A program made the translations under genes and the position numbers. This document shows, piece after piece, positions 8,124 through 16,762 of a DNA stretch of 64,000 bases (its first letter is position 1; every line of letters starts with the position of its first letter). This DNA is from Closterium sp. NIES-65 (taxonomy: Eukaryota; Streptophyta; Zygnematophyceae; Desmidiales; Closteriaceae). A model generated the notes under the pieces. The model was not told the origin of the DNA. It saw nothing but the letters and a program-made list of their open reading frames with translations, and searched no databases. The stretch spans positions 434,001 to 498,000 of the forward strand of contig CANXME010000105.1 in NCBI GenBank assembly GCA_948144175.1, given 5' to 3'.

Positions 8124-11100
8124 ATGGCTACCCCCAATGTTCTCACTTTTGACGCTGAGGGGAGGGCCATTGACTTTGCCGTCTGGGTCGAGGATCTGCA
8201 GCTGTACTTACTGTGTGATGCGGTAGATGAGGTCTCTCTCTTTGACTTTGTCTCTGGCGCTGTCCCTGCCCCGCCTGCTGATGCTGACTCTGCCGTTCGC
8301 TCCAAGTGGGCGACCCGCGATGCTGCTGCACGTCTTGCTGTGCGTCGCCACCTCCCTTCCTCTGAGCGTGCCCACTTTAGTCAGTGCAAGACCGCTCAGG
8401 CCTTGTACGACGCTGTAGTTGCGCGCTACTCCTCCCCTTCCTCCGCTACCCTTAGCCGCCTCATGCTACCGTTTCTCTTCCCTGACCTCGCTTCCTTTCC
8501 CACTGTCGCTGACCTCGTTACCCACCTCCGCGCTAGTGACACCCGCTACCGCGCTGCCCTTCCTGCTGAGTTCCGCGCTGCGAACCCTCCTCCCATGTAC
8601 ATCACTCTCTACTTTCTCGTCACCCGTCTTCCTGAGTCCCTTCGTGTCGTTAGGGACCAGTTTCTCTCTGTCTGTCCCACCACTCTCACTGTCGACCTCC
8701 TTGAGGAGTCCCTGCTAGCGGCTGAGAAGAGTATTGTCGCTGTAGGGGCCTCTCGGGGTGACCCTCGCACCCCCATCTTTGAGGGGTGTGGTCCCTCCCC
8801 CCTGCTGCCCTCTGTCGCCTCTGCCGCTGCGGCCGACCTCGTTGGTTTTGAGTCGGTCGGCGCGGCGTCTGCCCCCAGTGGCAGACGCCGCACTGGCAAG
8901 GGCAAGGGGGGCAAGGGAGCGGGTGGAGCCAGAGGGGGCGGTGGAGGAGGCGGTGGGGGTGGAGGGGGGAGTGGGGGTGGCGGAGGGGGTGGTGGCGGGA
9001 GTGGAGGTAGTAGTGGCGGCGGTGGAGGCGGAGGTGGCGGCGGAGGTGGTAGCGGAGGAGGCGGTGGGAGCGGTGGGAGCGACGGTCCTGGTGGGGGAGG
9101 TGGCGGTGGCGACGGGGGTAGCGGTGGAGGCGGGGGTGGCGGTGGAGGAGGGGGTCGGAGTGGCTCGTCCCAGCGGAGCAGCTCTGGGGGTGGTCAGCGC
9201 CAGCAGCAGCAGCAGCAGCAGCCACAGCAGCAGCCGCAGCAGCAGCAGCGCTCTCGCACCGTCCCCGGCCCTCAGCAGCTCCGTGAGTGGTACTTGCAGC
9301 GTCAGCGCGGTGGTGCGCTTGGTCCCTGCCCCTACGTTCTTCGCACTGGTGACCGTGCAGGGGAGAGGTGTGGAGGCGCCCACACAGCCCGTCGCTGCTT
9401 TGGCCGCCTGACCGACGCCTGGCGTCAGCAGTTTCCGGAGGCCGCTGAGATCCCCCGCTGGGGAGAGCTGTCTAGGGCTGGTGTAGCTATTTATGATCTT
9501 GATTTTGATGCTATTCTCTCTGCTATGTATGCTGTGACTGGTAGTGATGAGGATGACTGTTACCGGTGTTTCCCGCCCGACCCGGGCATTGGTACTGCCG
9601 CGTCAGGTACTAGTGAGGCTGCTGCTCTAGGTGCCAGTGCGTCTGTGCTTTCAGGTACTGGTGAGTCCGCCCTCTCAGGTACTGTGTCGGCTTCGGCCTC
9701 TCACACCTTCACCCTTGACTCTGGAGCGTCTCGCTCCTTCTTTAGGGACCGCACCACTCTCACGCCGCTGAGTCGGCCTGTTGCGGTGTCCCTGGCGGAC
9801 CCCTCTGGGGGGCCTGTCCTGTCTCGCTTCTCCACTGTCCTCCCGTGTCCGGCGGCCCCCTCTGGCACCCTGACTGGTCTCTACCTCCCCTCGTTCTCGA
9901 CGAACTTGGTGAGTGGTGCTGACCTCCAGGATGCAGGTGTCCACCAGTTCACCCCTGCTCGTCAGCGGGTGACCCACTGTACGGAGGCGGATACAGGTCG
10001 CCACCTGGCTACGTTTACACGTCGGCCGGGGTCGAGCCTGTACACACTGACCACTGCTTCTCCTCCAGGTACTGCGTCTGGTAGGGCCCCTTCGTCTGGT
10101 CAGGTGTTTGCTGCAGCGTCCAGGTCTGGTCCTGAGTCTGCCCCTTGTTCGTGTCGTCGTCTGTCTCACGAGACCCTCCTCTGGCACCACCGCCTTGGCC
10201 ACCCCTCTCTGCTTCGGCTCAGAGGCATGGCCTCGCGGGTCCTTGTGTCTGGTCTTCCCCGGTCCCTCCCTCCCCTTCCTCCGGGCCCTGGCCCTGCCTG
10301 TGTCCCCTGTGTCGAGGGGCGCCAGCGTGCTGCCCCTCACTCCTCCCAGTTTCCTCCGACAGAGGCCCCGTTGCAGACGCTTCACATGGACGTGTGGGGC
10401 CCAGCCCGCGTCCGTGGACAGGGTCAGGAGCGCTACTTCCTGCTAGTGGTTGACGACTACTCGCGTTACACCACAGTCTTCCCCTTGCGCAGCAAGGGTG
10501 AGGTCACTCAGGTGTTGATCGACTGGATCCGCGCAGCTCGTCTTCAGCTTCGGAGAAGCTTTGGCTCTGACTTCCCTGTCTTGCGTCTGCACTCGGACAG
10601 AGGCGGAGAGTTCTCCTCGGCCCTCCTGAGTACCTACTGTCGTGTGCGAGGCATCCGTCAGACCTTCACGCTTCCGGACTCACCACAGCAGAATGGGATC
10701 GCTGAGCGCCGCATTGGCATGGTCATGGACGTCGCTCGTACGTCCATGATGCATGCGGCTGCTCCCCATTTTCTGTGGCCGTTTGCGGTCAGGTACGCCG
10801 CGCACCAGATCAACCTCCACCCCAGGGTCTCTCGACCGGAGACCTCCCCAGCTCTGTTGTGGACGGGGAAGGTTGGCGATGCGTCGGCGTTCCGGGTCTG
10901 GGGATCTCGGGCGTTTGTTCGCGACCTGTCTGCGGACAAGCTGTCCCCTCGTGCTTCTCCCTGCGTCTTCCTCGGGTTCCCCCCCGACGCCCCTGGGTGG
11001 CAGTTTTACCACCCCACCTCTCGACGTGTTCTGTCCTCCCAGGACGTCACGTTCGACGAGTCGGTACCCTACTACCGCCTCTTCCCCTACCGCACTCCGT

Positions 11101-14051
11101 CCCTCCCCCCACCCCCCCTCTTCTTGGTTCCAGGTCCCCCCCCAGTAGTCCCCCTCCCCCCTCAGGGTCCTGCCCCTTCAGGTGTGTCTCAGGTAGACGC
11201 GGTCGAGCCTGTCGAGGTCACTGGTGACTCCGGTGCTGCTGCGGGAGCTGAGCCTGGGGGTGCGGAGTCTAGGGGTGCTGAGCCTGGGGGTGCGGAGTCT
11301 GGGGGTGCTGGGCCTGGGGGTGCTGAGCCTGGGGGTGCTGAGCCTGGGGGTGCTGTGCCTGGGGGTGCTGTGTCTGGGGGTACTGAGCCTGGGGGTGCTG
11401 AGCCGGGAGGTGCCGAGCCTGGAGGTGCTGTGCCTGGGGGTGCTTCGTCTCACCGGGAGCCGCTCTCTCCACAGGAGCTGCGTGAGTGGTTTGCCCGGCG
11501 CTGGAGGCGTGCCGCTGGTGCTGGTGGTTCTTCGGCTGCGGAGGGCGCTGCTGCCACGCGACCTGGCGGTGCTCGTCCTGTGGGTGCTGGAGCTGCTGGG
11601 TCTGAGTGTTCTCCTGGAGCTGGTCCTGCTGAGGACGTTGGCGCTGAGCCTGCGGTTGGTGGTCCGACTGACGGTGCTCCTGGTGCTGCTGCTGGAGGTT
11701 CTGGAGCTTCTGGTGGTTCTGCTGGAGGTGCTGCTGGAGTGGGTGCTCCTGCCGGGGGTGCTGGTGCTGTTCCTGCTGTTTCTGGCGTCGCCGCGCGGCC
11801 TCGACCGTACTTCGTTCCGCTCCTGCAGCAGGTTCTTGGTCTTACACCTCCTCCTCCTTCCTTAGAGGGTCCGCAGCCTGTCCGGTCACAGCCACAGCTA
11901 CAGCCTGCCTCCCCTTTGCCTGCTCCTTCTCCCTACGCTGGTCCGACTGGAGGTCTTACTGAGCGTCGTGAGCCTGCGTCTCGTCCTGCGTCGCCTGTTC
12001 GTACTGAGCGCGCTAGTGGTCGCGGGTCGCGTCAGCGTCCTCCTCCTGTCCCTGGCACGCACCGGATGTCACTGCGTCCGTCCACTGCTCCTCTGCGTGC
12101 CCCTTTGCCTTCTCCTCCTGCTTCCTCTCTTCCTGCTCTTGCCGACCCGGAGTCGGACTCTCTTCGTGCTGCCAGTCCTACTGTCACGCGTCTCCTTGCT
12201 ACTGCTGTCACTGACCCTTCCTTCGAGTCGTCTGCTGCGTCTGCCCTTGTCACTGAGCTTGTCGACTTTGCTGCGCGCTGTCGTCTAGACTACGCTGCTC
12301 GTCTTGTCGCTGAGTCTGAGTCCGCCTGTCCTCCGTCCGTCGGGGGTGAGTGTGCCCTTGGCACGGACGTCCTAGAGGACAGGCAGGAGGAGTTCCAGTG
12401 TCTAGCCGCTGCTTCACCTCGTCTCGCGTCTGTACTGCTAGCCCCTGAGGGAGACCCGGATGCACTAGACATCCCGACTCCGCGTTCTTACGCGGAGGCC
12501 GTAGAGGGTCCCTACTCCTCTCAGTGGCAGGCAGCTATGGATGCAGAGATGGCTTCCTGGAAGTCCACAGGCACCTACGTTGACGCGGTTCCCCCTCCTG
12601 GGGCGAACATCGTCAGTGGCATGTGGATCTTCAGGGTGAAGCGGCCGCCGGGCTCGCCGCCTGTCTTCAAGGCGCGTTACGTGGCTCGTGGCTTCAGTCA
12701 GCGGCAGGGAGTTGACTACTTTCAGACCTTCTCTCCCACCCCGAAGATGACCACTCTTCGGGTGCTGCTGCACATTGCCGCTCAGCGCGACTACGAGCTT
12801 CACTCTCTCGACTTCAGCACTGCGTTCCTGCAGGGTAGCCTGCACGAGGAGATCTGGCTGCGCCGTCCGCCTGGCTTCACTGGGACTTTCCCTCCTGGCA
12901 CCCAGTGGAGCCTCCGACGGCCAGTCTACGGTCTCCGCCAGGCACCGCGTGAGTGGCACGACACACTGAGGACTACGCTTGCGGCTCTTGGGTTTGCTCC
13001 TTCTACTGCTGACCCGTCGCTGTTTCTTCGCACCGACACTTCCCTGCCGCCGTTCTACATCCTCGTGTACGTCGACGACTTGGTCTTTGCCACAGCGGAC
13101 ACTGCTGGACTCGCCTACGTGAAGTCCGAGCTGCTGAAGAGACACACGTGCACAGACCTGGGTGAACTGCGCAGCTACCTTGGCTTGCAGATCACTCGGG
13201 ACAGAGCACGCCGCACCATTATCCTGACTCAGTCACACATGGTGCAGCAGGTCCTTCAGCGCTTCGGCTTCACGTACTCCTCGCCTCAGGCCACTCCTCT
13301 GCCTACTCGCCACTCACTCTCAGCTCTGCCTTCGGATGAGTCCGTAGAGTCGAGTGGTCCGTATGCAGAGCTTGTTGGCTGCCTCATGTACCTGATGACC
13401 TGCACTCGACCTGACCTTGCATACCCTCTGAGCATCCTTGCACGCTATGTTGCTCCTGGGAGACACCGACCAGAGCACATGGCTGCAGCGAAGAGGGTAT
13501 TGCGCTACCTGTGCAGTACGTCGGGCATGGGGCTAGTGCTTGGAGGGCGGAGTCCAGTGGTCCTTACTGGGCACGCAGACGCTTCTTGGGCTGACGACCA
13601 GGCTACGCAGCGGTCGTCACAGGGTTACACCTTCAGCCTTGGTTCCGGCTCTGTCTCGTGGCGGTCTACTCGCTCGTCTTCGGTTCTCGGCTCCAGTTGT
13701 GAGGCTGAGATCTACGCCGGGGCCATGGCTGCACAGGAGCTTCGCTGGCTCACCTACCTGCTGACTGACCTTGGAGAGCTGCCTCGTTCTCCTCCAGTGC
13801 TGTACGTAGACAACAAGGCCATGTTGGCCTTGTGTCGAGAGCAGCGCTTGGAGCACAGAACGAAGCACATTGCTCTCCGCTACTTCCTTGCTCGTGAGCT
13901 GCAGCAGCGTGGTCAGTTGCGACTTGCTTACGTGGCCTCTGAGGCCAACACTGCTGATGTGTTCACCAAGGCACTTGCGCCTTGCGACCATCAGCGCTTT
14001 TGTACCCAGCTGGGTCTTGTACCTGTCTTGCCTCACTTGCTCTCTTCTTGA
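8124..14051 (+). CDS. Copia Gag-Pol polyprotein (intact)
   Basis: One frame of 1975 codons. I take ATG 8124 (MATPNVLTFDAEGRAIDF) because the same start is conserved in G, F, H, J and K. Order: Gag/UBN2-like capsid domain (about 1-230), glycine-rich segment (about 270-350), Q-rich stretch, LREW motif, zinc-knuckle-like C402-X13-C416-X3-H420-X4-C425, protease D532-SGAS, integrase H688/H689 with CVPC then D756, D825, E861 (DD35E), a linker of GGAEP repeats and a second LREW motif, RT YVDD (1649-1652), and RNase H D1819, E1860/E1862, D1896. It makes virus-like particle protein and all enzymes for reverse transcription and integration. All catalytic residues are present. Gag and Pol lie in one frame, as is usual for plant Copia. 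Confidence 0.96.
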   Translation: MATPNVLTFDAEGRAIDFAVWVEDLQLYLLCDAVDEVSLFDFVSGAVPAPPADADSAVRSKWATRDAAARLAVRRHLPSSERAHFSQCKTAQALYDAVVARYSSPSSATLSRLMLPFLFPDLASFPTVADLVTHLRASDTRYRAALPAEFRAANPPPMYITLYFLVTRLPESLRVVRDQFLSVCPTTLTVDLLEESLLAAEKSIVAVGASRGDPRTPIFEGCGPSPLLPSVASAAAADLVGFESVGAASAPSGRRRTGKGKGGKGAGGARGGGGGGGGGGGGSGGGGGGGGGSGGSSGGGGGGGGGGGGSGGGGGSGGSDGPGGGGGGGDGGSGGGGGGGGGGGRSGSSQRSSSGGGQRQQQQQQQPQQQPQQQQRSRTVPGPQQLREWYLQRQRGGALGPCPYVLRTGDRAGERCGGAHTARRCFGRLTDAWRQQFPEAAEIPRWGELSRAGVAIYDLDFDAILSAMYAVTGSDEDDCYRCFPPDPGIGTAASGTSEAAALGASASVLSGTGESALSGTVSASASHTFTLDSGASRSFFRDRTTLTPLSRPVAVSLADPSGGPVLSRFSTVLPCPAAPSGTLTGLYLPSFSTNLVSGADLQDAGVHQFTPARQRVTHCTEADTGRHLATFTRRPGSSLYTLTTASPPGTASGRAPSSGQVFAAASRSGPESAPCSCRRLSHETLLWHHRLGHPSLLRLRGMASRVLVSGLPRSLPPLPPGPGPACVPCVEGRQRAAPHSSQFPPTEAPLQTLHMDVWGPARVRGQGQERYFLLVVDDYSRYTTVFPLRSKGEVTQVLIDWIRAARLQLRRSFGSDFPVLRLHSDRGGEFSSALLSTYCRVRGIRQTFTLPDSPQQNGIAERRIGMVMDVARTSMMHAAAPHFLWPFAVRYAAHQINLHPRVSRPETSPALLWTGKVGDASAFRVWGSRAFVRDLSADKLSPRASPCVFLGFPPDAPGWQFYHPTSRRVLSSQDVTFDESVPYYRLFPYRTPSLPPPPLFLVPGPPPVVPLPPQGPAPSGVSQVDAVEPVEVTGDSGAAAGAEPGGAESRGAEPGGAESGGAGPGGAEPGGAEPGGAVPGGAVSGGTEPGGAEPGGAEPGGAVPGGASSHREPLSPQELREWFARRWRRAAGAGGSSAAEGAAATRPGGARPVGAGAAGSECSPGAGPAEDVGAEPAVGGPTDGAPGAAAGGSGASGGSAGGAAGVGAPAGGAGAVPAVSGVAARPRPYFVPLLQQVLGLTPPPPSLEGPQPVRSQPQLQPASPLPAPSPYAGPTGGLTERREPASRPASPVRTERASGRGSRQRPPPVPGTHRMSLRPSTAPLRAPLPSPPASSLPALADPESDSLRAASPTVTRLLATAVTDPSFESSAASALVTELVDFAARCRLDYAARLVAESESACPPSVGGECALGTDVLEDRQEEFQCLAAASPRLASVLLAPEGDPDALDIPTPRSYAEAVEGPYSSQWQAAMDAEMASWKSTGTYVDAVPPPGANIVSGMWIFRVKRPPGSPPVFKARYVARGFSQRQGVDYFQTFSPTPKMTTLRVLLHIAAQRDYELHSLDFSTAFLQGSLHEEIWLRRPPGFTGTFPPGTQWSLRRPVYGLRQAPREWHDTLRTTLAALGFAPSTADPSLFLRTDTSLPPFYILVYVDDLVFATADTAGLAYVKSELLKRHTCTDLGELRSYLGLQITRDRARRTIILTQSHMVQQVLQRFGFTYSSPQATPLPTRHSLSALPSDESVESSGPYAELVGCLMYLMTCTRPDLAYPLSILARYVAPGRHRPEHMAAAKRVLRYLCSTSGMGLVLGGRSPVVLTGHADASWADDQATQRSSQGYTFSLGSGSVSWRSTRSSSVLGSSCEAEIYAGAMAAQELRWLTYLLTDLGELPRSPPVLYVDNKAMLALCREQRLEHRTKHIALRYFLARELQQRGQLRLAYVASEANTADVFTKALAPCDHQRFCTQLGLVPVLPHLLSS
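8931..9170 (+). repeat. Glycine-codon repeat in gag
   Basis: About 240 bp of GGN-rich sequence encoding an almost pure Gly/Ser segment between the capsid domain and the zinc knuckle. It is a flexible linker by inference. The matching segment differs in length between copies, and a frameshift arose here in element G. Confidence 0.85.
11225..11450 (+). repeat. 15-bp tandem repeat in the integrase tail
   Basis: Units of about 15 bp (GAGCCTGGGGGTGCT and variants) encode GGAEP pentapeptides after the integrase. Element J lacks two units (30 bp, 10 residues) here, the main difference between D and J. C, G, H and K carry related arrays. Confidence 0.85.
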
Positions 14052-14255
14052 CTTTACTTGTACTTTGACATACATATACCTGCTCTTGCTTGTCTAGTTT
14101 TATATATATGTCTTTACTCCTGCATGTGAACTGGCCTCTGGCCTTGCTCTTGTGCTCGGACTGTGTGGTGACTTTGTGATCCACCCTGAGCTTGTTTTGC
14201 TTTGCTTGACTGGTCTTGTGACCCCTTGTTCTCCCCCACTTTGCCTATGGGGGTG
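14052..14255 (+). other. Element D 3' UTR and PPT
   Basis: Shared 3' UTR block with TATATATA runs and GTGATCCACCCTGAGC; the polypurine tract TATGGGGGTG abuts the LTR at 14256. Confidence 0.85.
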
Positions 14256-14386
14256 TGTCAGATTATTATAGCTGATGCATGTTTGTAGGCTATAGTGGGG
14301 TAGCACATATGGGGTACAGTTTGCTAGGGTTGTATTTGTACCCAACTCTGACTTAGTCAATTCATTCCTCTGCTCATAGTTTCACA
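14256..14386 (+). repeat. Element D 3' LTR
   Basis: 131 bp, identical to 7089-7219; followed by target duplication TGACA (14387-14391). Confidence 0.97.
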
Positions 14387-14396
14387 TGACACACCC

Positions 14397-14432
14397 CACT
14401 ACAGGCTAGAACATAAGAATAACATTCTGACA
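14397..14432 (-). repeat. Solo LTR, second part
   Basis: CACTACAGGCTAG...TTCTGACA completes the solo LTR begun at 182. GCTAG follows at 14433-14437. The preceding CACCC (14392-14396) is element C's second target duplication. Confidence 0.9.
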
Positions 14433-14437
14433 GCTAG

Positions 14438-14566
14438 CTCGCACGCACCGCGTTACCGTTTGCATGTTTCGCATATAAATGTTCGCTCATGCCTTCGCTC
14501 ACATCTTTGTACTCGTTTGCCACCTTAGTGCAATTCTCGCTACTTCGATCCATTGCACCCGTAACA
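14438..14566 (+). repeat. Gypsy 5' LTR, right piece
   Basis: Matches 51601-51729 of the 3' LTR nearly base for base (CTCGCACGCACCGCGTTACC... to CCCGTAACA). A TATAAA-like stretch at 14474-14480 is a possible promoter element in the LTR. Confidence 0.93.
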
Positions 14567-14582
14567 CTTGGTATTCAGAGCC
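14567..14582 (+). promoter_or_regulatory. Gypsy primer-binding site
   Basis: TGGTATTCAGAGCC starts at 14569, two bases after the LTR end. It resembles the initiator-tRNA-Met complement with one extra base. Confidence 0.7.
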
Positions 14583-14800
14583 CCTTTCTTTCGGACCGCG
14601 CATCTCCGCACCCCAGGAAAACAACTTTTGATTTTTCACTCGAAGGGACTCACGTACCGCATGGCCCCGGATAGTAGCGCATATGCGCTTATAAAAAAAT
14701 CATTTTTTTTAGGGGGGGCGCTTGTAATTGAGTAACGGCCATAAGCACCGGCGCTTATATAATGAAAGATAACAAATTATATATTTAGAGCACCAAATTG

Positions 14801-14930
14801 TGACAAAGTTTGAAGAAAGAAAGAGGAATGAACTAGCAGAAATGGGGATACAAATAGCAAACCCTAGAAGGGTTGTACTCGCTATAGACCACCCCACTAC
14901 AGGCTAGAACATAAGAATAATATTCTGACA
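14801..14930 (-). repeat. Element B 3' LTR
   Basis: 130 bp, TGACAAAGTTTG...ATTCTGACA; identical to 16166-16295. Confidence 0.95.
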
Positions 14931-15604
14931 CACCCCCATAGCCAAAGTGGGGTGTAATCAGCAGAGTAGGCAAAGTAGTACAAGCTCAGGGTGGATCACA
15001 ATGTCACCACACATTCTGAGCACAAGTTCAAGAAGAGATAGTTTAGAGTTCACAATTATGAGCAGAGCTAGTGGTAGTCACAACGGGCAAGTGAGGAGGA
15101 GGAGAGAGAGTGAGGGGAGAGGAGATAGGAGGCGACGGCTGAAGCTGCAGGCACACGGGCAACAGGAGGCACACTGGCACAGCGACTACCGGACAGCGCC
15201 CGGACTACAGGAGTAACAGGCCCCGCGGCTCAAATAGCGGCGGACGGGCAACGGACCCACGGGCGGCTGGCACAGCTGGCTACGACTGGGCTACCGGGAC
15301 AGCGCCCCGGACTACAGGTGCTGCGAACGACAAACTGACAACCTCCACTCAACCTCCCGCACACAGTCCCACCCCCCTGATGCACACCCACTGCTACACC
15401 GCTAGCTGCACTCCCACGCACCCCCCTTAAACCCTAAACCCGAGTCTCCCACACAACCACCCCCCTCAGCGACAGCTGCAGCAGTGGGAGACGAAGGAGG
15501 AGGAGGAGCAAAGGGAGGAAGGCACACCGAGCACCCCCATACCCGCCACCCCACAGCAAGCGGCCCCCTCAGGTCGCCTCGACGGGCGACGGGAAATGGC
15601 AGGG

Positions 15605-15606
<2 letters not shown>

Positions 15607-15640
<34 letters not shown>
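15607..15640. repeat. Poly-G tract
   Basis: An uninterrupted run of 33 G inside element B, read as C in the element's sense strand. It is quadruplex-prone. The exact length is likely to be unreliable in any assembly. Confidence 0.9.
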
Positions 15641-15641
<1 letters not shown>

Positions 15642-15674
15642 GGCGGTGTGGTGAAAGGGGCCCACCACGGGCCT

Positions 15675-15925
15675 GGTTGGAGGGCGGGGCCGCGACAAGG
15701 GGCGGGGCCGCGACGAGGGGCGGGGCCGCGACGAGGGGCGGGGCCGCGACGGTCGGGCAGGGCCGCTTCGAGGGGCGGGGCCGCGACACAGGGCGGGGCC
15801 GCGACGTAGGGCGGGGCCGCGACGGTCGGGGCGGGGCCGCGACGTAGGGCAGGGCCGCTTCGAGGGGCGGGGCCGCGACGCAGGGCGGGGCCGCGACGTA
15901 GGGCGGGGCCGCGACGTAGGGCGGA
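15675..15925. repeat. GGGGCGGGGCCGCGAC tandem repeat in element B
   Basis: About 13 imperfect units of 17-20 bp (GGGGCGGGGCCGCGACG and variants), similar in style to the GC-rich leaders of the large Copia copies. Confidence 0.85.
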
Positions 15926-15949
15926 CGCCCGCGAAGGTAGGGCAGACGC

Positions 15950-16086
15950 CCGCCGCGCGCCTCGGGGCGCACAGCGGGCAAAGAACCGCCGCGCGCCCCG
16001 GGGCGCACGGCGGGCAGAAAACCGCCGCGCGCCTCGGGGCGCACGGCGGGAAGGAAAACCGCCGCGCGCCTCGGGGCGCACGGCGG
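15950..16086 (-). repeat. Four-unit hairpin array beside the PBS of element B
   Basis: Four hairpins of 28 nt at 15950, 15986, 16022 and 16059. Each has 12-nt arms (CCGCCGCGCGCC / GGCGCACGGCGG, the first with one change) and a 4-nt loop TCGG or CCGG. The one C-A mismatch on the plus strand becomes a G-U pair in the element's sense RNA. They lie 70-200 nt downstream of the PBS in sense orientation. Confidence 0.85.
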
Positions 16087-16165
16087 GAAGGAAAGGTAGC
16101 AGCGGAAGCGAGGTGGAAACCCACCCACAGGATCGATCCAAGGGGATCGACCTGCTCTGATAGCA

Positions 16166-16295
16166 TGACAAAGTTTGAAGAAAGAAAGAGGAATGAACTA
16201 GCAGAAATGGGGATACAAATAGCAAACCCTAGAAGGGTTGTACTCGCTATAGACCACCCCACTACAGGCTAGAACATAAGAATAATATTCTGACA
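16166..16295 (-). repeat. Element B 5' LTR
   Basis: 130 bp, identical to 14801-14930; followed by TSD AATTG. Confidence 0.95.
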
Positions 16296-16762
16296 AATTG
16301 TTCATTTTCTTCTTGCCATTTCAACCGAGTCGAAATGTTATAGCGTCGCAAAGCAGAATCTCGCGCAAGCGATATTCTGGGTTCACACAAAGGCGAAGAC
16401 ACGTCATGCCAGCACATCCTGACTGGACGCGAAGCCAGTCATGTCTTCGTGAGTCAAACGAAGCGAAATTGAAATCTGACTCGCTGCAAAAATGTATTTC
16501 GTTACCGTTTCAAGCAAGAAATTAGATTAAAATTACACGTGCGCTTATAATATGTTAAGGTTTTCTAGGGGGGGCGCTTATAATCGAGGAACGGCCATAA
16601 GCGCCATGCTCCAGATAGAGGCGCCGGCGCCTTTAATCGGACGGCGCCTATATCCGGGGCCATACGGTACCTTAGCACCTAGGAGTCGCTGTCCTCGCGT
16701 TCTCTCGTAAACGCGTGCAGCCACGACTGCGCCTAGACTAAAACGAGCAGACGCCCTTCAAA

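Larger units (their letters stand above)
7089..14386 (+). mobile_element. Ty1/Copia element D (intact, probably recent)
   Basis: Complete 7298-bp element. The 131-bp LTRs (7089-7219, 14256-14386) are identical, and TSD TGACA is at 7084-7088 and 14387-14391. PBS, long GC-rich leader, a single uninterrupted Gag-Pol frame, conserved 3' UTR and PPT are all present. It is nearly identical to element J, which lies in the opposite orientation about 28 kb away. Nothing in the sequence argues against present or recent activity. Confidence 0.97.
14801..16295 (-). mobile_element. Non-autonomous LTR element B (antisense)
   Basis: 1495 bp with two identical 130-bp LTRs (14801-14930, 16166-16295) and TSD AATTG (14796-14800, 16296-16300). 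The PBS complement GCTCTGATAGCA (16154-16165) and PPT complement (14931-14950) give minus orientation. Internal sequence next to the PPT (14950-15050) matches the 3' UTR of the autonomous Copia copies, including the complement of GTGATCCACCCTGAGC, so it was probably mobilised by them. No protein domain is recognisable; the long frames here are GC-rich repeat translations. Confidence 0.93.
14645..16668. mobile_element. Probable small TIR element with subterminal repeats, split by element B
   Basis: Termini are inverted copies: GTACCGCATGGCCCCGGATA on the left (from about 14653) and, on the complement of the right end near 16650-16668, GTACCGTATGGCCCCGGATA. Inside each end is a direct repeat containing GCGCTTATAA, a short spacer, then AGGGGGGGCGCTTRTAAT and ACGGCCATAAGC (14689-14755 and 16541-16606). 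Without element B it is about 520 bp. No transposase, so MITE-like. I could not define a target duplication, so an intrinsic Gypsy leader structure is not excluded. Confidence 0.55.

Noticed and set aside
9675..10385. Long antisense frames over Copia pol (also at 12465, 44091, 46821, 58134 and similar)
   Set aside because: Mirror frames of the conserved high-GC pol sequence. They recur at the same place in every copy and contain no recognisable domain.
15600..16086. Possible CRISPR-like array (regular repeats)
   Set aside because: Spacers are not unique, units are palindromic GC hairpins inside an LTR element, and the genome is eukaryotic.
16146..16170. tRNA-Met-like sequences beside LTRs as tRNA genes
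   Set aside because: Only 11-13 nt match, always abutting LTR ends; they are primer-binding sites.
15402..16262. 286-codon and overlapping frames in element B
   Set aside because: Pro/Arg/Ala repeats translated from hairpins and tandem repeats in several frames at once; no start context or homology.
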